Source: Insolitispirillum peregrinum
GTDB taxonomy: Bacteria > Pseudomonadota > Alphaproteobacteria > Rhodospirillales > Rhodospirillaceae
Assembly (NCBI RefSeq): GCF_900156605.1
Contig: NZ_FTOA01000001.1
Location: 124,001 to 188,000 of the forward strand
Direction: 5' to 3'
Length of the DNA stretch: 64,000 nucleotides
Positions 9,164 through 18,050 of the stretch are shown piece after piece. The notes beneath the pieces were generated by a model. It was not told the origin of the DNA. It did no database searches and saw nothing but the letters and a program-made list of their open reading frames with translations. Position 1 is the stretch's first letter. Each line of letters starts with the position of its first letter. Made by a program: the position numbers and the translations under genes.

Positions 9164-11371
9164 TCAGAACAACAGCCGGACCGCCTCCTTGCGCTCGGCG
9201 GCGGTCAGCGTGCGGTTGCCGGAGGTCGTCGGGCCATATCCCAGCAGGTAATCAACGGCGCGATAGCCTTTGGTGTCGGCCTGATAGGGGTCGGCTCCGG
9301 CTTCCAGCAGCCTTTTGATGGTGGTGAGCGACCCTGATGTTGCGGCATACATCAGCGGCGTGCGGGCATCATGGCCAATGTGCAGGGGCGCGAAGTCGGA
9401 AGGATCGAGGGGTTCGTCGGTAATGGCATTGACCTGCGCATGCCGTTGCAGCAACAGCCTGAGGCTGTCTTGCTGGTCGAGTTGGGCGGCAACCATCAGT
9501 GGCGTTTTGCCAAAGCTGTTGCCCTGTTCGACATTGCCCCCCTGAGCCAGCAGGGCGGCGAGGGCGGCGGGATGGCCGACCGCCACATGCAGCAGCGGGT
9601 CAAGCGGTGCTGTTGCCCCGCAGGCCAGCACCTCGGGGGCTTCTCCCTGATCGGGCAAGGCGAGGGCGGCCTTGATGCTTGCCATCGGGGCCTTGTGGAG
9701 CAGCAGGGCGCGGATGGACTGCCGGGGCACCGCCTCGCCGCAGGTGGCGCCATAGGCCAGATTGAACAACCCGATCTTCGCGGCCTCTTCGGCCTCCTGT
9801 TGCGACAGGCCGTGGCGAAGGGCGTAGGCGGTCAGCGCCTGATGGGCCTTTTGGTACAGGCGGCGGATCGTCTGGCTGGTCTGGTAGGCGGTGATGCCGG
9901 TCATCGCCCATGTTTGATAGGGGTAAGCCATCGCCGGACGGTCGGACGTCAGCAGGCCGCGCGGGTCAACGCGCAGACGGTCAATCTGCCATGATTGCCG
10001 CTTCAATGCGCCGAAAACCGCGCTGCCCTGCATGGTGTCGATGAAATTGCCGTCGGCCTTGGTGGTGGCCCGGATGTAGTCTTCCACAATCATGTCGGGG
10101 AAAACGGTGATTTCACCCGGCCCCGAGGCGCATCCCGAGTTGGGAAGGGCGTCATCCTTTCTGCTGCCATAGTAACTTCTGGTTGCCTCCAGTAACGCCG
10201 GGCGGGCCAGCAGGGCGGCGCAGGGGATGGTGTAGGCACCGGCAATCCCTTGCACCGACACCTGACGCAGGAACGGAACGAGCGAGGCATCACTGCCATC
10301 ATAGGGGTCTAGCTGTTCGTTATCCTGATCACCTGCACGGGCCTGATCGAGCAGCGGAGCCAGCAGCGCAGCAATCTCGGCGGTTCCGGTGGCCGAGACC
10401 GGGCGAAAGGCGTGCAGGGCCAGGGCATAGTCCAGCCGCCCGTCTGTACCCTGCTCTGCGGCTTTTTTCAGGATGGGCCAGGATGTCGCCGGGGAACCGG
10501 GCAGCGTGATCATGGCCTGTTCCCTCGCGGCGTGCTGTTCATCGACCTTTGTGGGGGGAAGTGGGGCCGCAGGTTTCGTCTCGGGGGGCGTAAAAAGCCG
10601 GTAGGGAACAAAGCCGTCCGGCTGCCGGGCCTGAGCCTCCAGCCGGTCAAAGGCGGTTTCCCGGCTTGGGCAGGACAGCAGTGGGCCTGCCAGATCCTTC
10701 ATCCCGCTCGCCACCTGCGCAAAGGCGGCGCTGCGCTGGATGATTGTCCGGCAGGGCAGGCGCAGCCAACTCTCGTTGATCGGATTATAGTAATAAGGGG
10801 TTAGGACCGGCATCAACCGGCTGGACAGGTTGATGTCGCTGTAATCTTCGGCGAGTTCGAGGATCAGCAAGGCGTCAACCCGCCGTAAACCGGCGACCAG
10901 ACGCTGCAAGGCCAACGGGGACGCGGCCGCCTTGGTCAGGGCGTCAAAGTATTCTGCTTGTGGCGGGGGGGATGTGGTGCTGCCATGGGCCATGCTGGCT
11001 TGCCAGTGGGCCAACCGTTTGCCTGTTGTCCCGTTGATGTCGGCCAGCGCGGCATCCATGCCCTTGATGTCGTCGTGCAGGAACGCGGCATAGGCATCAA
11101 CGATCCGTTCCATGGCGTCAGCCTGCCGGCCTGCGGGCAGGGCCCAGCGTGGCTTGCCGACCGCCACCCGTTCCATGTCCGACTGGATGCGCGCCAGTGT
11201 GATGCGGGAATTGTCAAAGCCGCCCGGCCAGCTTTGCCCGGTGGGGGCGGGGTTGGCTGGGGTGGAGGGGATCAGTGCTGCAGCCATCGCATTGTCTTGC
11301 ACAAAAAGGATACTCAGGACCGCCAGCAGACTGCCACCCCGACGGATTTTTCTGAAAACGCCTGCCATCAT
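9164..11371 (-). CDS. Exported protein with C-terminal ankyrin repeats
   Basis: A 735-residue protein with an N-terminal signal sequence (RKIRRGGSLLAVLSILFV, likely cleaved after NAMA). The first 500 residues are rich in Ala, Pro and Leu and I recognise no domain. The C-terminal 150 residues contain ankyrin repeats, for example FGKTPLMVAAQLDQQDSLRL and DARTPLMYAATSGSLTTIKR, followed by LLEAGADPYQADTKGYRAVD. Ankyrin repeats mediate protein binding, and the signal peptide places it in the periplasm or outside. The first in-frame start is a TTG; ATG at 11371 is preferred. It ends 16 bp from the convergent fusion gene. Function unknown. Confidence 0.8.
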   Translation of the reverse strand: MMAGVFRKIRRGGSLLAVLSILFVQDNAMAAALIPSTPANPAPTGQSWPGGFDNSRITLARIQSDMERVAVGKPRWALPAGRQADAMERIVDAYAAFLHDDIKGMDAALADINGTTGKRLAHWQASMAHGSTTSPPPQAEYFDALTKAAASPLALQRLVAGLRRVDALLILELAEDYSDINLSSRLMPVLTPYYYNPINESWLRLPCRTIIQRSAAFAQVASGMKDLAGPLLSCPSRETAFDRLEAQARQPDGFVPYRLFTPPETKPAAPLPPTKVDEQHAAREQAMITLPGSPATSWPILKKAAEQGTDGRLDYALALHAFRPVSATGTAEIAALLAPLLDQARAGDQDNEQLDPYDGSDASLVPFLRQVSVQGIAGAYTIPCAALLARPALLEATRSYYGSRKDDALPNSGCASGPGEITVFPDMIVEDYIRATTKADGNFIDTMQGSAVFGALKRQSWQIDRLRVDPRGLLTSDRPAMAYPYQTWAMTGITAYQTSQTIRRLYQKAHQALTAYALRHGLSQQEAEEAAKIGLFNLAYGATCGEAVPRQSIRALLLHKAPMASIKAALALPDQGEAPEVLACGATAPLDPLLHVAVGHPAALAALLAQGGNVEQGNSFGKTPLMVAAQLDQQDSLRLLLQRHAQVNAITDEPLDPSDFAPLHIGHDARTPLMYAATSGSLTTIKRLLEAGADPYQADTKGYRAVDYLLGYGPTTSGNRTLTAAERKEAVRLLF

Positions 11372-11551
11372 GATCCCCGCCAATGCCGTTTGGCCCGTTT
11401 TTCTGGCAAGTGGATTTAAAAATCAAGGAATGACTGTGGGTTGTGCCTGTTTTCTGTCAGCATGCCACGCATATCCCCGCGTGGGATAACTGGCACCTCG
11501 TGCCGCCTTGTGGCATAACGGGCTCCTCGTGCCACAGGAAGCCAGTGACCC

Positions 11552-13171
11552 ATGATCCGCTTTGACACCATCACCAAAAAGAACGGCCACCAGATTTTGT
11601 TCCTCGAAGCCTCGGCGGCGTTGAACCGGGGGGAAAAGATTGGCCTTGTCGGCCCCAACGGAGCGGGGAAATCGACGCTGTTCCGCATGATTGCCGGGGT
11701 CGAAACCCCCGATGACGGACAGGTGGTGTCAGAGAAAAACGTCTCGATTGGCTATTTCAATCAGGACGTGGGCGAAATGTCGGGCCGTACCGCTGTGGCC
11801 GAGGTGATGAACGGCGCCGGGCCGGTCAGCACCATTGCCGAAGAACTGGCCGCGCTGGAAGCCGCCATGTGCGATCCCGACCGGATGGACGAAATGGACG
11901 CGCTGGTCGAACGCTACGGCGAAGTGCAGGCCCGCTTTGAAGAGCTGGGCGGCTATGAGCTGGAAGGCCGGGCGCGTGAAGTGCTGGCGGGCCTGAGTTT
12001 CAGTCAGGAGATGATGGATGGCGACGTCGGGGCGCTGTCCGGTGGCTGGAAAATGCGTGTGGCGCTGGCCCGAATCCTGTTGATGCGGCCTGATGCGATG
12101 CTGCTCGACGAACCGAGCAACCACCTTGATCTGGAAAGCCTGATCTGGCTGGAAGGCTTCCTGAAGGGCTATGACGGCGCGCTGCTGATGACCTCGCACG
12201 ACCGCGAGTTCATGAACCGGATTGTCAGCAAGATCATTGAAATTGATGGCGGCTCGCTGACCAGCTACTCCGGCGATTACGAGTTCTATGAACGCCAGCG
12301 CGCCCTCAATGAACAGCAGCAACAGGCCCAGTTTGAACGCCAACAGGCGATGCTGGCCAAGGAACTGAAGTTCATCGAACGGTTCAAGGCCCGCGCCTCG
12401 CACGCCAGTCAGGTGCAGAGCCGGGTGAAAAAGCTCGACAAGATCGAACGCTTTGAACCGCCCAAGCGCCGTCAGGTGGTGTCGTTCGACTTCCCGCAGG
12501 CACCACGCTCGGGTGATGACGTGGTGGTGATGAAAAACCTGCACAAGGCCTATGGCAGCAAGGTGATTTATCAGGGCCTGGACCTGACCATCCGCCGCAA
12601 GGAACGCTGGTGCATCATGGGGGTCAACGGCGCGGGCAAGTCCACGCTGCTGAAACTGGTGGCCGGGACCACCGAGCCGGACAGCGGCTCGGTGGTGGTC
12701 GGGGCCAGCGTCAGGATGGGCTATTTCTCGCAGCACGCGATGGAAATTCTCGATGGCGAAAACACTGTGCTTGAGGCTCTGGAAGCCGCTCATCCGCGCG
12801 CCAATCAGGGCGGGCTGCGCACGCTGGCGGGCTGTTTCGGCTTTTCCGGCGATGACGTGGAAAAGCGCTGCCATGTGCTGTCCGGCGGGGAAAAGGCCCG
12901 GCTGGTGATGGCCTCGATGATGTACAATCCGCCGAATTTTCTGGTGCTCGACGAACCGACCAACCACCTTGACCTCGACACCAAGGAAATGTTGATCAAG
13001 GCACTGGCGTCCTATGAAGGCACCATGCTGTTCGTTTCCCACGATCGCCACTTCCTTTCCACCCTGTCCAACCGGGTGCTGGAACTGACGCCCGAGGGAG
13101 TCCACCAGTATGGCGGCGGTTATACCGAATACGTCGCCAGCACCGGTCAGGAAGCGCCGGGGTTGCACTGA
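11552..13171 (+). CDS. ABC-F family ATPase (duplicated ATP-binding cassette, no membrane domain)
   Basis: A 539-residue soluble protein with two ABC domains. The first has GLVGPNGAGKST and the signature LSGGWKMRVALAR with DEPSNHLDLES. The second has GVNGAGKST, signature LSGGEKARLVMA and DEPTNHLDLDT. The linker around residues 240-320 is charged and carries QQQQAQFERQQAMLAKELKF, as in ABC-F proteins, which act on ribosomes in translation or antibiotic protection. AGGAAG lies 10 bp before the ATG. It stands alone in its orientation, divergent from the ankyrin gene. The subfamily (Uup, EttA, YbiT or other) cannot be fixed by eye. Confidence 0.92.
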   Translation: MIRFDTITKKNGHQILFLEASAALNRGEKIGLVGPNGAGKSTLFRMIAGVETPDDGQVVSEKNVSIGYFNQDVGEMSGRTAVAEVMNGAGPVSTIAEELAALEAAMCDPDRMDEMDALVERYGEVQARFEELGGYELEGRAREVLAGLSFSQEMMDGDVGALSGGWKMRVALARILLMRPDAMLLDEPSNHLDLESLIWLEGFLKGYDGALLMTSHDREFMNRIVSKIIEIDGGSLTSYSGDYEFYERQRALNEQQQQAQFERQQAMLAKELKFIERFKARASHASQVQSRVKKLDKIERFEPPKRRQVVSFDFPQAPRSGDDVVVMKNLHKAYGSKVIYQGLDLTIRRKERWCIMGVNGAGKSTLLKLVAGTTEPDSGSVVVGASVRMGYFSQHAMEILDGENTVLEALEAAHPRANQGGLRTLAGCFGFSGDDVEKRCHVLSGGEKARLVMASMMYNPPNFLVLDEPTNHLDLDTKEMLIKALASYEGTMLFVSHDRHFLSTLSNRVLELTPEGVHQYGGGYTEYVASTGQEAPGLH

Positions 13172-13320
13172 GCGGTTGCCCCTGCGGGTTCGGCGGGCTG
13201 AAAAACCGGGGCATGTTTCCTTTGGCCGCCACGACAGGCTATCGTGGCGGTTGAAAGCATTGTCTGATAAGATCATATGGGCCGCATCATCCGGACAGAA
13301 CCCGAGCAGGGAGAAAAGGT

Positions 13321-13542
13321 ATGACTGCGATACCAGACAAGGAGCTGCGTCAGCTGCTCAGGAAGAAGTTCCCGTTGTTCACTGTGCTGCGCACCAAGCG
13401 CCACCTGCGGATTTCCAATCCGGCCACGGGAGGATTCGTTATAGCCCCGATTTCAGGCTCGGACTGGCGGGGTCTCCGCAATCTGGAACGCGATCTTCGC
13501 CGACTGGAAGAAGGCTGCGGGTACGGCGTGCAGTACCACTAG
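13321..13542 (+). CDS. Small HicA-like (dsRBD-fold) protein, stop codon supplied by a repeat
   Basis: A 73-residue basic protein preceded by GGGAGAAAAGGT. The pattern KRHLRISNPATGGFVIAPIS then GSDWRGLRNLERDLRRLEEG resembles HicA/YcfA-type double-stranded-RNA-binding-fold proteins, in which a basic strand is followed by a small-residue turn and a helix of Arg/Leu. The catalytic His of true HicA toxins is at best H29 in KRHLR. No HicB-like antitoxin gene follows; instead the TAG stop is the first triplet of a repeat element (13540). It could be a degenerate toxin or a housekeeping RNA-binding protein. The coding call is fair, the family call tentative. Confidence 0.6.
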   Translation: MTAIPDKELRQLLRKKFPLFTVLRTKRHLRISNPATGGFVIAPISGSDWRGLRNLERDLRRLEEGCGYGVQYH

Positions 13543-14006
13543 AGCATTGTGCGAAAAGTGGGAACCGGTTTTCGCATAAACAATGCGACAGAACAAAAGC
13601 TTAGACCAGCGTGCGTTAACTGTGACGCCACAGTACACGACAGTTGGTGGAAAAGAATGGGCTATCGCCCAAACCCATTCGGGGCCTGAGGCCCCGAACC
13701 CCCATTTTCTCTTTTATGATCAAAGGAATGGGGTCTGGGGCCGACTGGCCCCAGCGAGGTGTGGAGCAGCGCTCCACGTCTTTGTTCCCGGACGGTCGTG
13801 TACCGTGATGTGACGCAGGCACGCTGGTCTGACCTTTTGTTCTATAGCATTGTTGTTGCGAAAACCGGTTCCCGCTTTTTGCAACAACGCCGGGTCTTTC
13901 ATGCCGCATTGTTTTTGCGAAAACCGGTGCCCACTTTTCGCACAATGCCGGGTCTTTTATGCCGCATTGTTTTTGCGAAAACCGGTGCCCACTTTTCGCA
14001 CAATGC
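13540..14006. repeat. Family-1 composite repeat, copy A
   Basis: Non-coding MITE-like element. A left palindromic unit (13540-13587, TAGAGCATTGTGCG...ACCGGTTTTCGCA...CAATGC) is followed by a core of about 234 bp (13601-13834). The core is bounded by inverted ends TTAGACCAGCGTGCG / ACGCTGGTCTGA and contains the hairpins GGGGCCTGAGGCCCC and TGGAGCAGCGCTCCA. The right side has three inverted palindromic units (13847-13890, 13906-13948, 13964-14006) at 58-59 bp period. The stretch between the HicA-like gene and the MarR gene (13543-14116) holds this element and no gene. Confidence 0.88.
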
Positions 14007-14086
14007 TCGAACACCGTAAAACCTCCTCCGCCCCGTTCTGGACGGGATGGGGCGGAGAGGTCTGCCGCGAAAAATAGATTGCATAT

Positions 14087-14109
14087 CATCTATTGGCATG
14101 CCATCTATT
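14087..14109. promoter_or_regulatory. Candidate operator upstream of the MarR gene
   Basis: Direct repeats CATCTATT at 14087-14094 and 14102-14109 (15 bp apart, about 1.5 helical turns) flank the palindrome TGGCATGCCA (14094-14103), directly before the MarR start at 14117. MarR proteins normally bind such sites in their own promoters. Inferred from position and symmetry only. Confidence 0.4.
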
Positions 14110-14116
14110 TTCCATC

Positions 14117-14605
14117 ATGACAGATTCCCCTCCTTTCCGCTTTGACTCCGCTGACGGTGATTTCCGTCAGGAACTGGGGTTTCATCTGGTGCTGCTCGCC
14201 CGTCACTGGCGGCAGACCGTTGACCATCACTTGCACGATGCCGGACTGAGTGATGCCACGTGGCGTCCGCTGGTCTACCTGCACCGGCTGGGCGACGGCG
14301 TGCGGCAGAAGGATCTGGCGGCGGCGATGGGCATGGATGCCTCCAGTGTGGTGCGCCTGCTGGATATCCTGATCCGGCGCGGGCTGGTGCGGCGCAGCGA
14401 TGATCCGGTTGATGGCCGGGTCAAACGGCTGTCGCTCAGTTCCGAAGGCCGCACGGTGCTGGCGGAGGTTCAGCGTCTGCTGCTCGCGGTCGAGCATGAT
14501 CTACTGGCCGACTGTGATGAAGACGACATCACCCGGATGATGAGCATCATGGCTAAAATCGCCAAAAGACTTTCTGACGGGGGGCGCGATGACGCTGGGG
14601 TTTGA
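14117..14605 (+). CDS. MarR-family transcriptional regulator
   Basis: A 162-residue winged-helix regulator. The HTH is readable in RQKDLAAAMGMDASSVVRLL and the wing in RRSDDPVDGRVKRLSLSSEG, both typical of MarR. The ATG at 14117 is taken because the only earlier in-frame start is a TTG. It overlaps the FUSC efflux gene by 17 bp, so it most likely controls that gene, responding to an aromatic acid or similar compound as in related pairs. A candidate operator lies just upstream. Confidence 0.9.
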   Translation: MTDSPPFRFDSADGDFRQELGFHLVLLARHWRQTVDHHLHDAGLSDATWRPLVYLHRLGDGVRQKDLAAAMGMDASSVVRLLDILIRRGLVRRSDDPVDGRVKRLSLSSEGRTVLAEVQRLLLAVEHDLLADCDEDDITRMMSIMAKIAKRLSDGGRDDAGV

Positions 14606-16535
14606 TCGTGCCCGCCTGCCGTTTACCCTGCGCACGGCGCTGGCCAGTTCGCTGGCGCTGCTGGTGGCGACGCTGTTGCATCTCGACAGCCCGCAGTGGG
14701 CGGCGATGACCGTCTGGCTGGTGGCCCAGCCAACCCGTGGCCTGTTGCTGGAAAAAAGCCTCTACCGTGCTGCCGGGTCGGTGGTCGGGTCGGCGGTCGG
14801 GGTCGGGCTGGTGCTGCTGACCCACGGCCATGTCGGGGCTTTGGTCGTCGGGCTGGTTCTGTGGGTTGGCCTGTGTGCCGGGGTCGGCAACGTGTTGCGC
14901 CACTTCCGCGCCTATGGCGTGCTGCTGGCGGGCTATACGGCGGCGCTGGTGGTGCTGGTGGACTTGCCGCATCCCGATCACATCGTCGGCATTGCCGGTG
15001 AACGGGTGCTGGCGGTGCTGATCGGGGTGGCAGTGTCGGCGCTGGTCAGCGGTCTGCTGGTCCCCAATGCCAACGAAGACGACATTCGCGCCCGGTTGCG
15101 CCAGATCACCAGCGATACCTTGCGCTGGAGTGCGGCTGTGCTGGCCTCGGCCCTGAAGGTGCAAGACGAGCGCTCAGGGCTGACAGAGCAACGGCGGCTG
15201 TTGTCCGAACTGGCGATTCTGGAAGAAATGCTTGATCCGCAAACGGCAGGCAAGATCAACAGCCGGATTTCCCTGCGCACCGTGCGGGCGCTGATTGCCG
15301 CCCTGCTGTCGCTGATTGCGGCAACCCTCAGCGCCGCCGGACGGGTCCGGCGCGGGGCACGCCATGATCAGGCGGTGCTGCAAACACTGGCGACTGACCT
15401 GTCGGTGATTGCCGACCGTCTGGAGGATGCCGATGTGGCGCAATCCCTTGTGCGGTTGCGGGTGGCGCTGGCAGGGAGTGGCGGGGCGGTGCATGTGGCA
15501 CTGGAGGCCTTGTTGCAGGCGGTCGAAGCTCTGGTCAGCCGCAAAGACACCCCGGCGAGGCATGCGCGCTTTGCTCTGGTGTTTCATCGTGACTGGGTGG
15601 GGGCGCGGGCGGCGGCGGTACGGTCGATGGTGGCGGTAGGGGCCGTTGGTGCCCTGTGGTGGCTGACCGGCTGGCCCTATGCGCCGTTCATGATGATCGG
15701 CACGGCGGTGATGTCGTCGCTGTTTTCCAGCTTTGATGATCCGTTGAAGATTTTGCGCTTTGTGCTGATTGGCTCCAGCGCCGGGGCGGCGTCGGCGGCG
15801 ATCTGCCATCTGTGGCTGATCCCGCTGGCCAGTAGCAATGTGCAGGCGGCGTTGCTGGTGGTGCCGTTCCTGCTGCTGACCGGGGTGGCGATGGCCCATC
15901 CGCGCACCACCGCGCCGTCACTGGATTATGCGATGGCCTTTTTGCTGCTGGTGGTGCCGGTGGTGCCGGTCCATGGGACGCCGGTGCAGATTGTCAGTGG
16001 ATCGGTGGCGGCGGTGGCCGGGATTGCGGTGGCGATGCTGGCGTTCCGCTTTGTGCTGCCGGTGGACAGCGCCCAACGGCTGCGCACCCTGATGGAAATG
16101 ACCATCAACGAACTGGAAGCCCTCGCCGGGCAGGACAGCTTTCCCCATCCGACCCGCTGGCGGGCGCGGCTGTACCATCGCATTCTGCGGCTGGTCCGGC
16201 GTCTTGATCTGGTGCAGGGGCAGGGGGTGGCCCAGCCGGTGACGGCAATCGGCGGCGGGGTGGCAACCTTGCCGGTGGGTGAGGCCATCTTGCGGTTGCG
16301 GCATCTGTCGGTGCGGCCTGACCTGCCGCGCACCGTCCGGCGGCGGGTGGAGGTCGGGCTGAAACGGCTGTCCATGCTGTCATCCCGCCCGCTGGCGGCG
16401 GCGGTGGCGCTGGAAAAGGCAGCGGCCAGTCTGATGCTGGCTGAAGGTGGTGCAACGCTGGACAGTGAAGTCCTGCGCGACGGCGCCGAAGCCCTGCGCG
16501 AGCACCAGAGCTTTTTCCATCTGGCACAGCGGTAA
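14589..16535 (+). CDS. FUSC-family inner-membrane efflux protein (AaeB/YccC-like)
   Basis: A 648-residue membrane protein with two blocks of hydrophobic segments (residues about 12-155 and 340-475) separated by a soluble region, the arrangement of FUSC/AaeB proteins. The first block has the family-typical SPQWAAMTVWLVAQPTRGLL, and the second WPYAPFMMIGTAVMSSLFSS. E. coli AaeB exports p-hydroxybenzoic acid with a membrane-fusion partner; no such partner gene follows here, only a strong terminator. GGGGGGCGCG precedes the ATG inside the MarR gene. Efflux of an aromatic compound under MarR control is the likely role. Confidence 0.88.
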   Translation: MTLGFDRARLPFTLRTALASSLALLVATLLHLDSPQWAAMTVWLVAQPTRGLLLEKSLYRAAGSVVGSAVGVGLVLLTHGHVGALVVGLVLWVGLCAGVGNVLRHFRAYGVLLAGYTAALVVLVDLPHPDHIVGIAGERVLAVLIGVAVSALVSGLLVPNANEDDIRARLRQITSDTLRWSAAVLASALKVQDERSGLTEQRRLLSELAILEEMLDPQTAGKINSRISLRTVRALIAALLSLIAATLSAAGRVRRGARHDQAVLQTLATDLSVIADRLEDADVAQSLVRLRVALAGSGGAVHVALEALLQAVEALVSRKDTPARHARFALVFHRDWVGARAAAVRSMVAVGAVGALWWLTGWPYAPFMMIGTAVMSSLFSSFDDPLKILRFVLIGSSAGAASAAICHLWLIPLASSNVQAALLVVPFLLLTGVAMAHPRTTAPSLDYAMAFLLLVVPVVPVHGTPVQIVSGSVAAVAGIAVAMLAFRFVLPVDSAQRLRTLMEMTINELEALAGQDSFPHPTRWRARLYHRILRLVRRLDLVQGQGVAQPVTAIGGGVATLPVGEAILRLRHLSVRPDLPRTVRRRVEVGLKRLSMLSSRPLAAAVALEKAAASLMLAEGGATLDSEVLRDGAEALREHQSFFHLAQR

Positions 16536-16543
16536 ACAAGGAA

Positions 16544-16579
16544 AACGGCGGAGCAGGAGGTGATCCTGTTCCGCCGTTT
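16544..16579. terminator. Strong hairpin between convergent FUSC and amidase genes
   Basis: A 14 bp stem (AACGGCGGAGCAGG / CCTGTTCCGCCGTT, one G-T wobble) with a 7-base loop lies 9 bp after the FUSC stop and just before the amidase stop on the other strand. It is probably a bidirectional terminator, although the T-tract is short. Confidence 0.75.
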
Positions 16580-16594
16580 CAGGCTGATGGTGTT

Positions 16595-18022
16595 TTACGC
16601 AGCCGGACTCAGCGGCTCCGACGGGAAGCTGGGCGGCTGGCTGCTTTCGATGGCCTGGCAGATTTGCATCACCAGCGCATCGTTATATTTGTCAGCCACC
16701 ACATGCACCCCGGCGGGCAGCCCGGCGGAGGTCAGGCCGCAGGGCACCGAGGCGGCCGGTTGCTGGGTCAGGTTAAACGGGTAGGAGAATGGCGTCCAGT
16801 TCATCCAGTGTTCCAGCCCCGAGCCGGGCGGCACGTTGTGACCGGCTTCAAAGGCGACCAGCGGCAGGGTGGGGGTGATCAGGGCATCATAGCGGGCATG
16901 GAATTCGGCCATCTGCTGGCCCAGCGCGGCGCGGGCATCCTGTGCTTTCATGTACTCGACGATGCCAATCCGGCTGCCCTGTTCGGCAATCGCCAGAAAG
17001 CCGGGATCGACCATCGCCCGCTGGTCCGGGCTGAGCAGGGCGACCACTTTGGCGGCTCCGGCAAACCACAGGGTATTGAACATCTCCAGCGGGTCGCTGA
17101 AACCGGGATCGACTTCTTCGATGATGGCCCCCATATCGGCCAGCCGGTTGACCGCCTGCCGGACCAGCGCGGCAATTTCCGGATCAACCGAAACATAGCC
17201 CAGCGTCGGGCTGTAGGCGATTTTCAAGCCCTTGACGCCGCGCTCCAGATCCTGCTGCCAATCCCGTTCGGTGATGGCGGCGGCGTACCAGTCGCGCTGG
17301 TCGGGGGCCGAGGTAACGGTCATCATCAGCGCCGAATCCCGCACGGTGCGGGTCATCGGCCCCAGATGCGACAGGGTGGTCATGGCGCTGGCCGGCCACT
17401 GCGGCACCAGCCCAAAGGTGGACTTCAGCCCGAAGGTGCCGGTAAAGCCACAGGGAATGCGGATCGAGCCACCGGCATCGCTGCCCTGATGCAGCACCCC
17501 CATGTTCAGGGCGGCGGCGGCTCCGGCGCCCCCCGACGAGCCGCCCGCCGTGCAGCGGGTGTTCCACGGATTGCGGGTGATGCCATACAGCGGGTTGTCG
17601 GTCACACCCTTCCAGCCGAATTCCGGCGAGGTGGTCTTGCCCAGCAGGACCGCCCCGGCAGCCCGCATGCGGGCGCTGTAGGGGGCATCGACATCCCACG
17701 GGCCGCTGGCGCTGGTGGTGCGTGATCCCTTGCGGGTCGGCATGCCGATGGTCAGGGTCAAATCCTTGATCGACGACGGCACGCCATCCAGCGGGCCAAC
17801 CGGCTGGCCTTGCTGCCAGCGCTGTTCCGACTGGCGGGCACTGGCAAGGGCTCCCTGATGGTCGACATGGCAATAGGCGTTCACTGCCGGGTTGAAGCGG
17901 TCGATGCGGTCGAGGGCGGCCTGAGTGGCTTCGACTGGCGAGGCCTTGCCGCTGGCATACAGGGCCAACAGCTCGGTGGCGGTGGCTTGCCCCAGATCGG
18001 TGACTTTGGTGCAGACAGTCAT
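16595..18022 (-). CDS. Amidase (amidase-signature family)
   Basis: A 475-residue amidase-signature enzyme with the Ser-cisSer-Lys triad readable as K86 (VPSSIKDLT), S162 (TAGGSSGGAG) and S186 (GSDAGGSIRIP). It hydrolyses an amide to acid and ammonia; the specific amide is unknown. The start at 18022 is used because the upstream in-frame part overlaps the preceding hydrolase gene. It is the last gene of a minus-strand run containing an N-carbamoyl-amino-acid hydrolase and a LivFGMHK importer, so it likely acts on the same imported amide, ureide or N-acyl amino acid. The lone GntR gene upstream may control the run. Confidence 0.92.
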   Translation of the reverse strand: MTVCTKVTDLGQATATELLALYASGKASPVEATQAALDRIDRFNPAVNAYCHVDHQGALASARQSEQRWQQGQPVGPLDGVPSSIKDLTLTIGMPTRKGSRTTSASGPWDVDAPYSARMRAAGAVLLGKTTSPEFGWKGVTDNPLYGITRNPWNTRCTAGGSSGGAGAAAALNMGVLHQGSDAGGSIRIPCGFTGTFGLKSTFGLVPQWPASAMTTLSHLGPMTRTVRDSALMMTVTSAPDQRDWYAAAITERDWQQDLERGVKGLKIAYSPTLGYVSVDPEIAALVRQAVNRLADMGAIIEEVDPGFSDPLEMFNTLWFAGAAKVVALLSPDQRAMVDPGFLAIAEQGSRIGIVEYMKAQDARAALGQQMAEFHARYDALITPTLPLVAFEAGHNVPPGSGLEHWMNWTPFSYPFNLTQQPAASVPCGLTSAGLPAGVHVVADKYNDALVMQICQAIESSQPPSFPSEPLSPAA

Positions 18023-18050
18023 GATGACAGGTTCCGTGCTCTGGAGGATA

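Noticed and set aside
13601-13834. Short open frames inside the family-1 cores
   Set aside because: They differ in frame between copies and are broken; the cores are non-coding.
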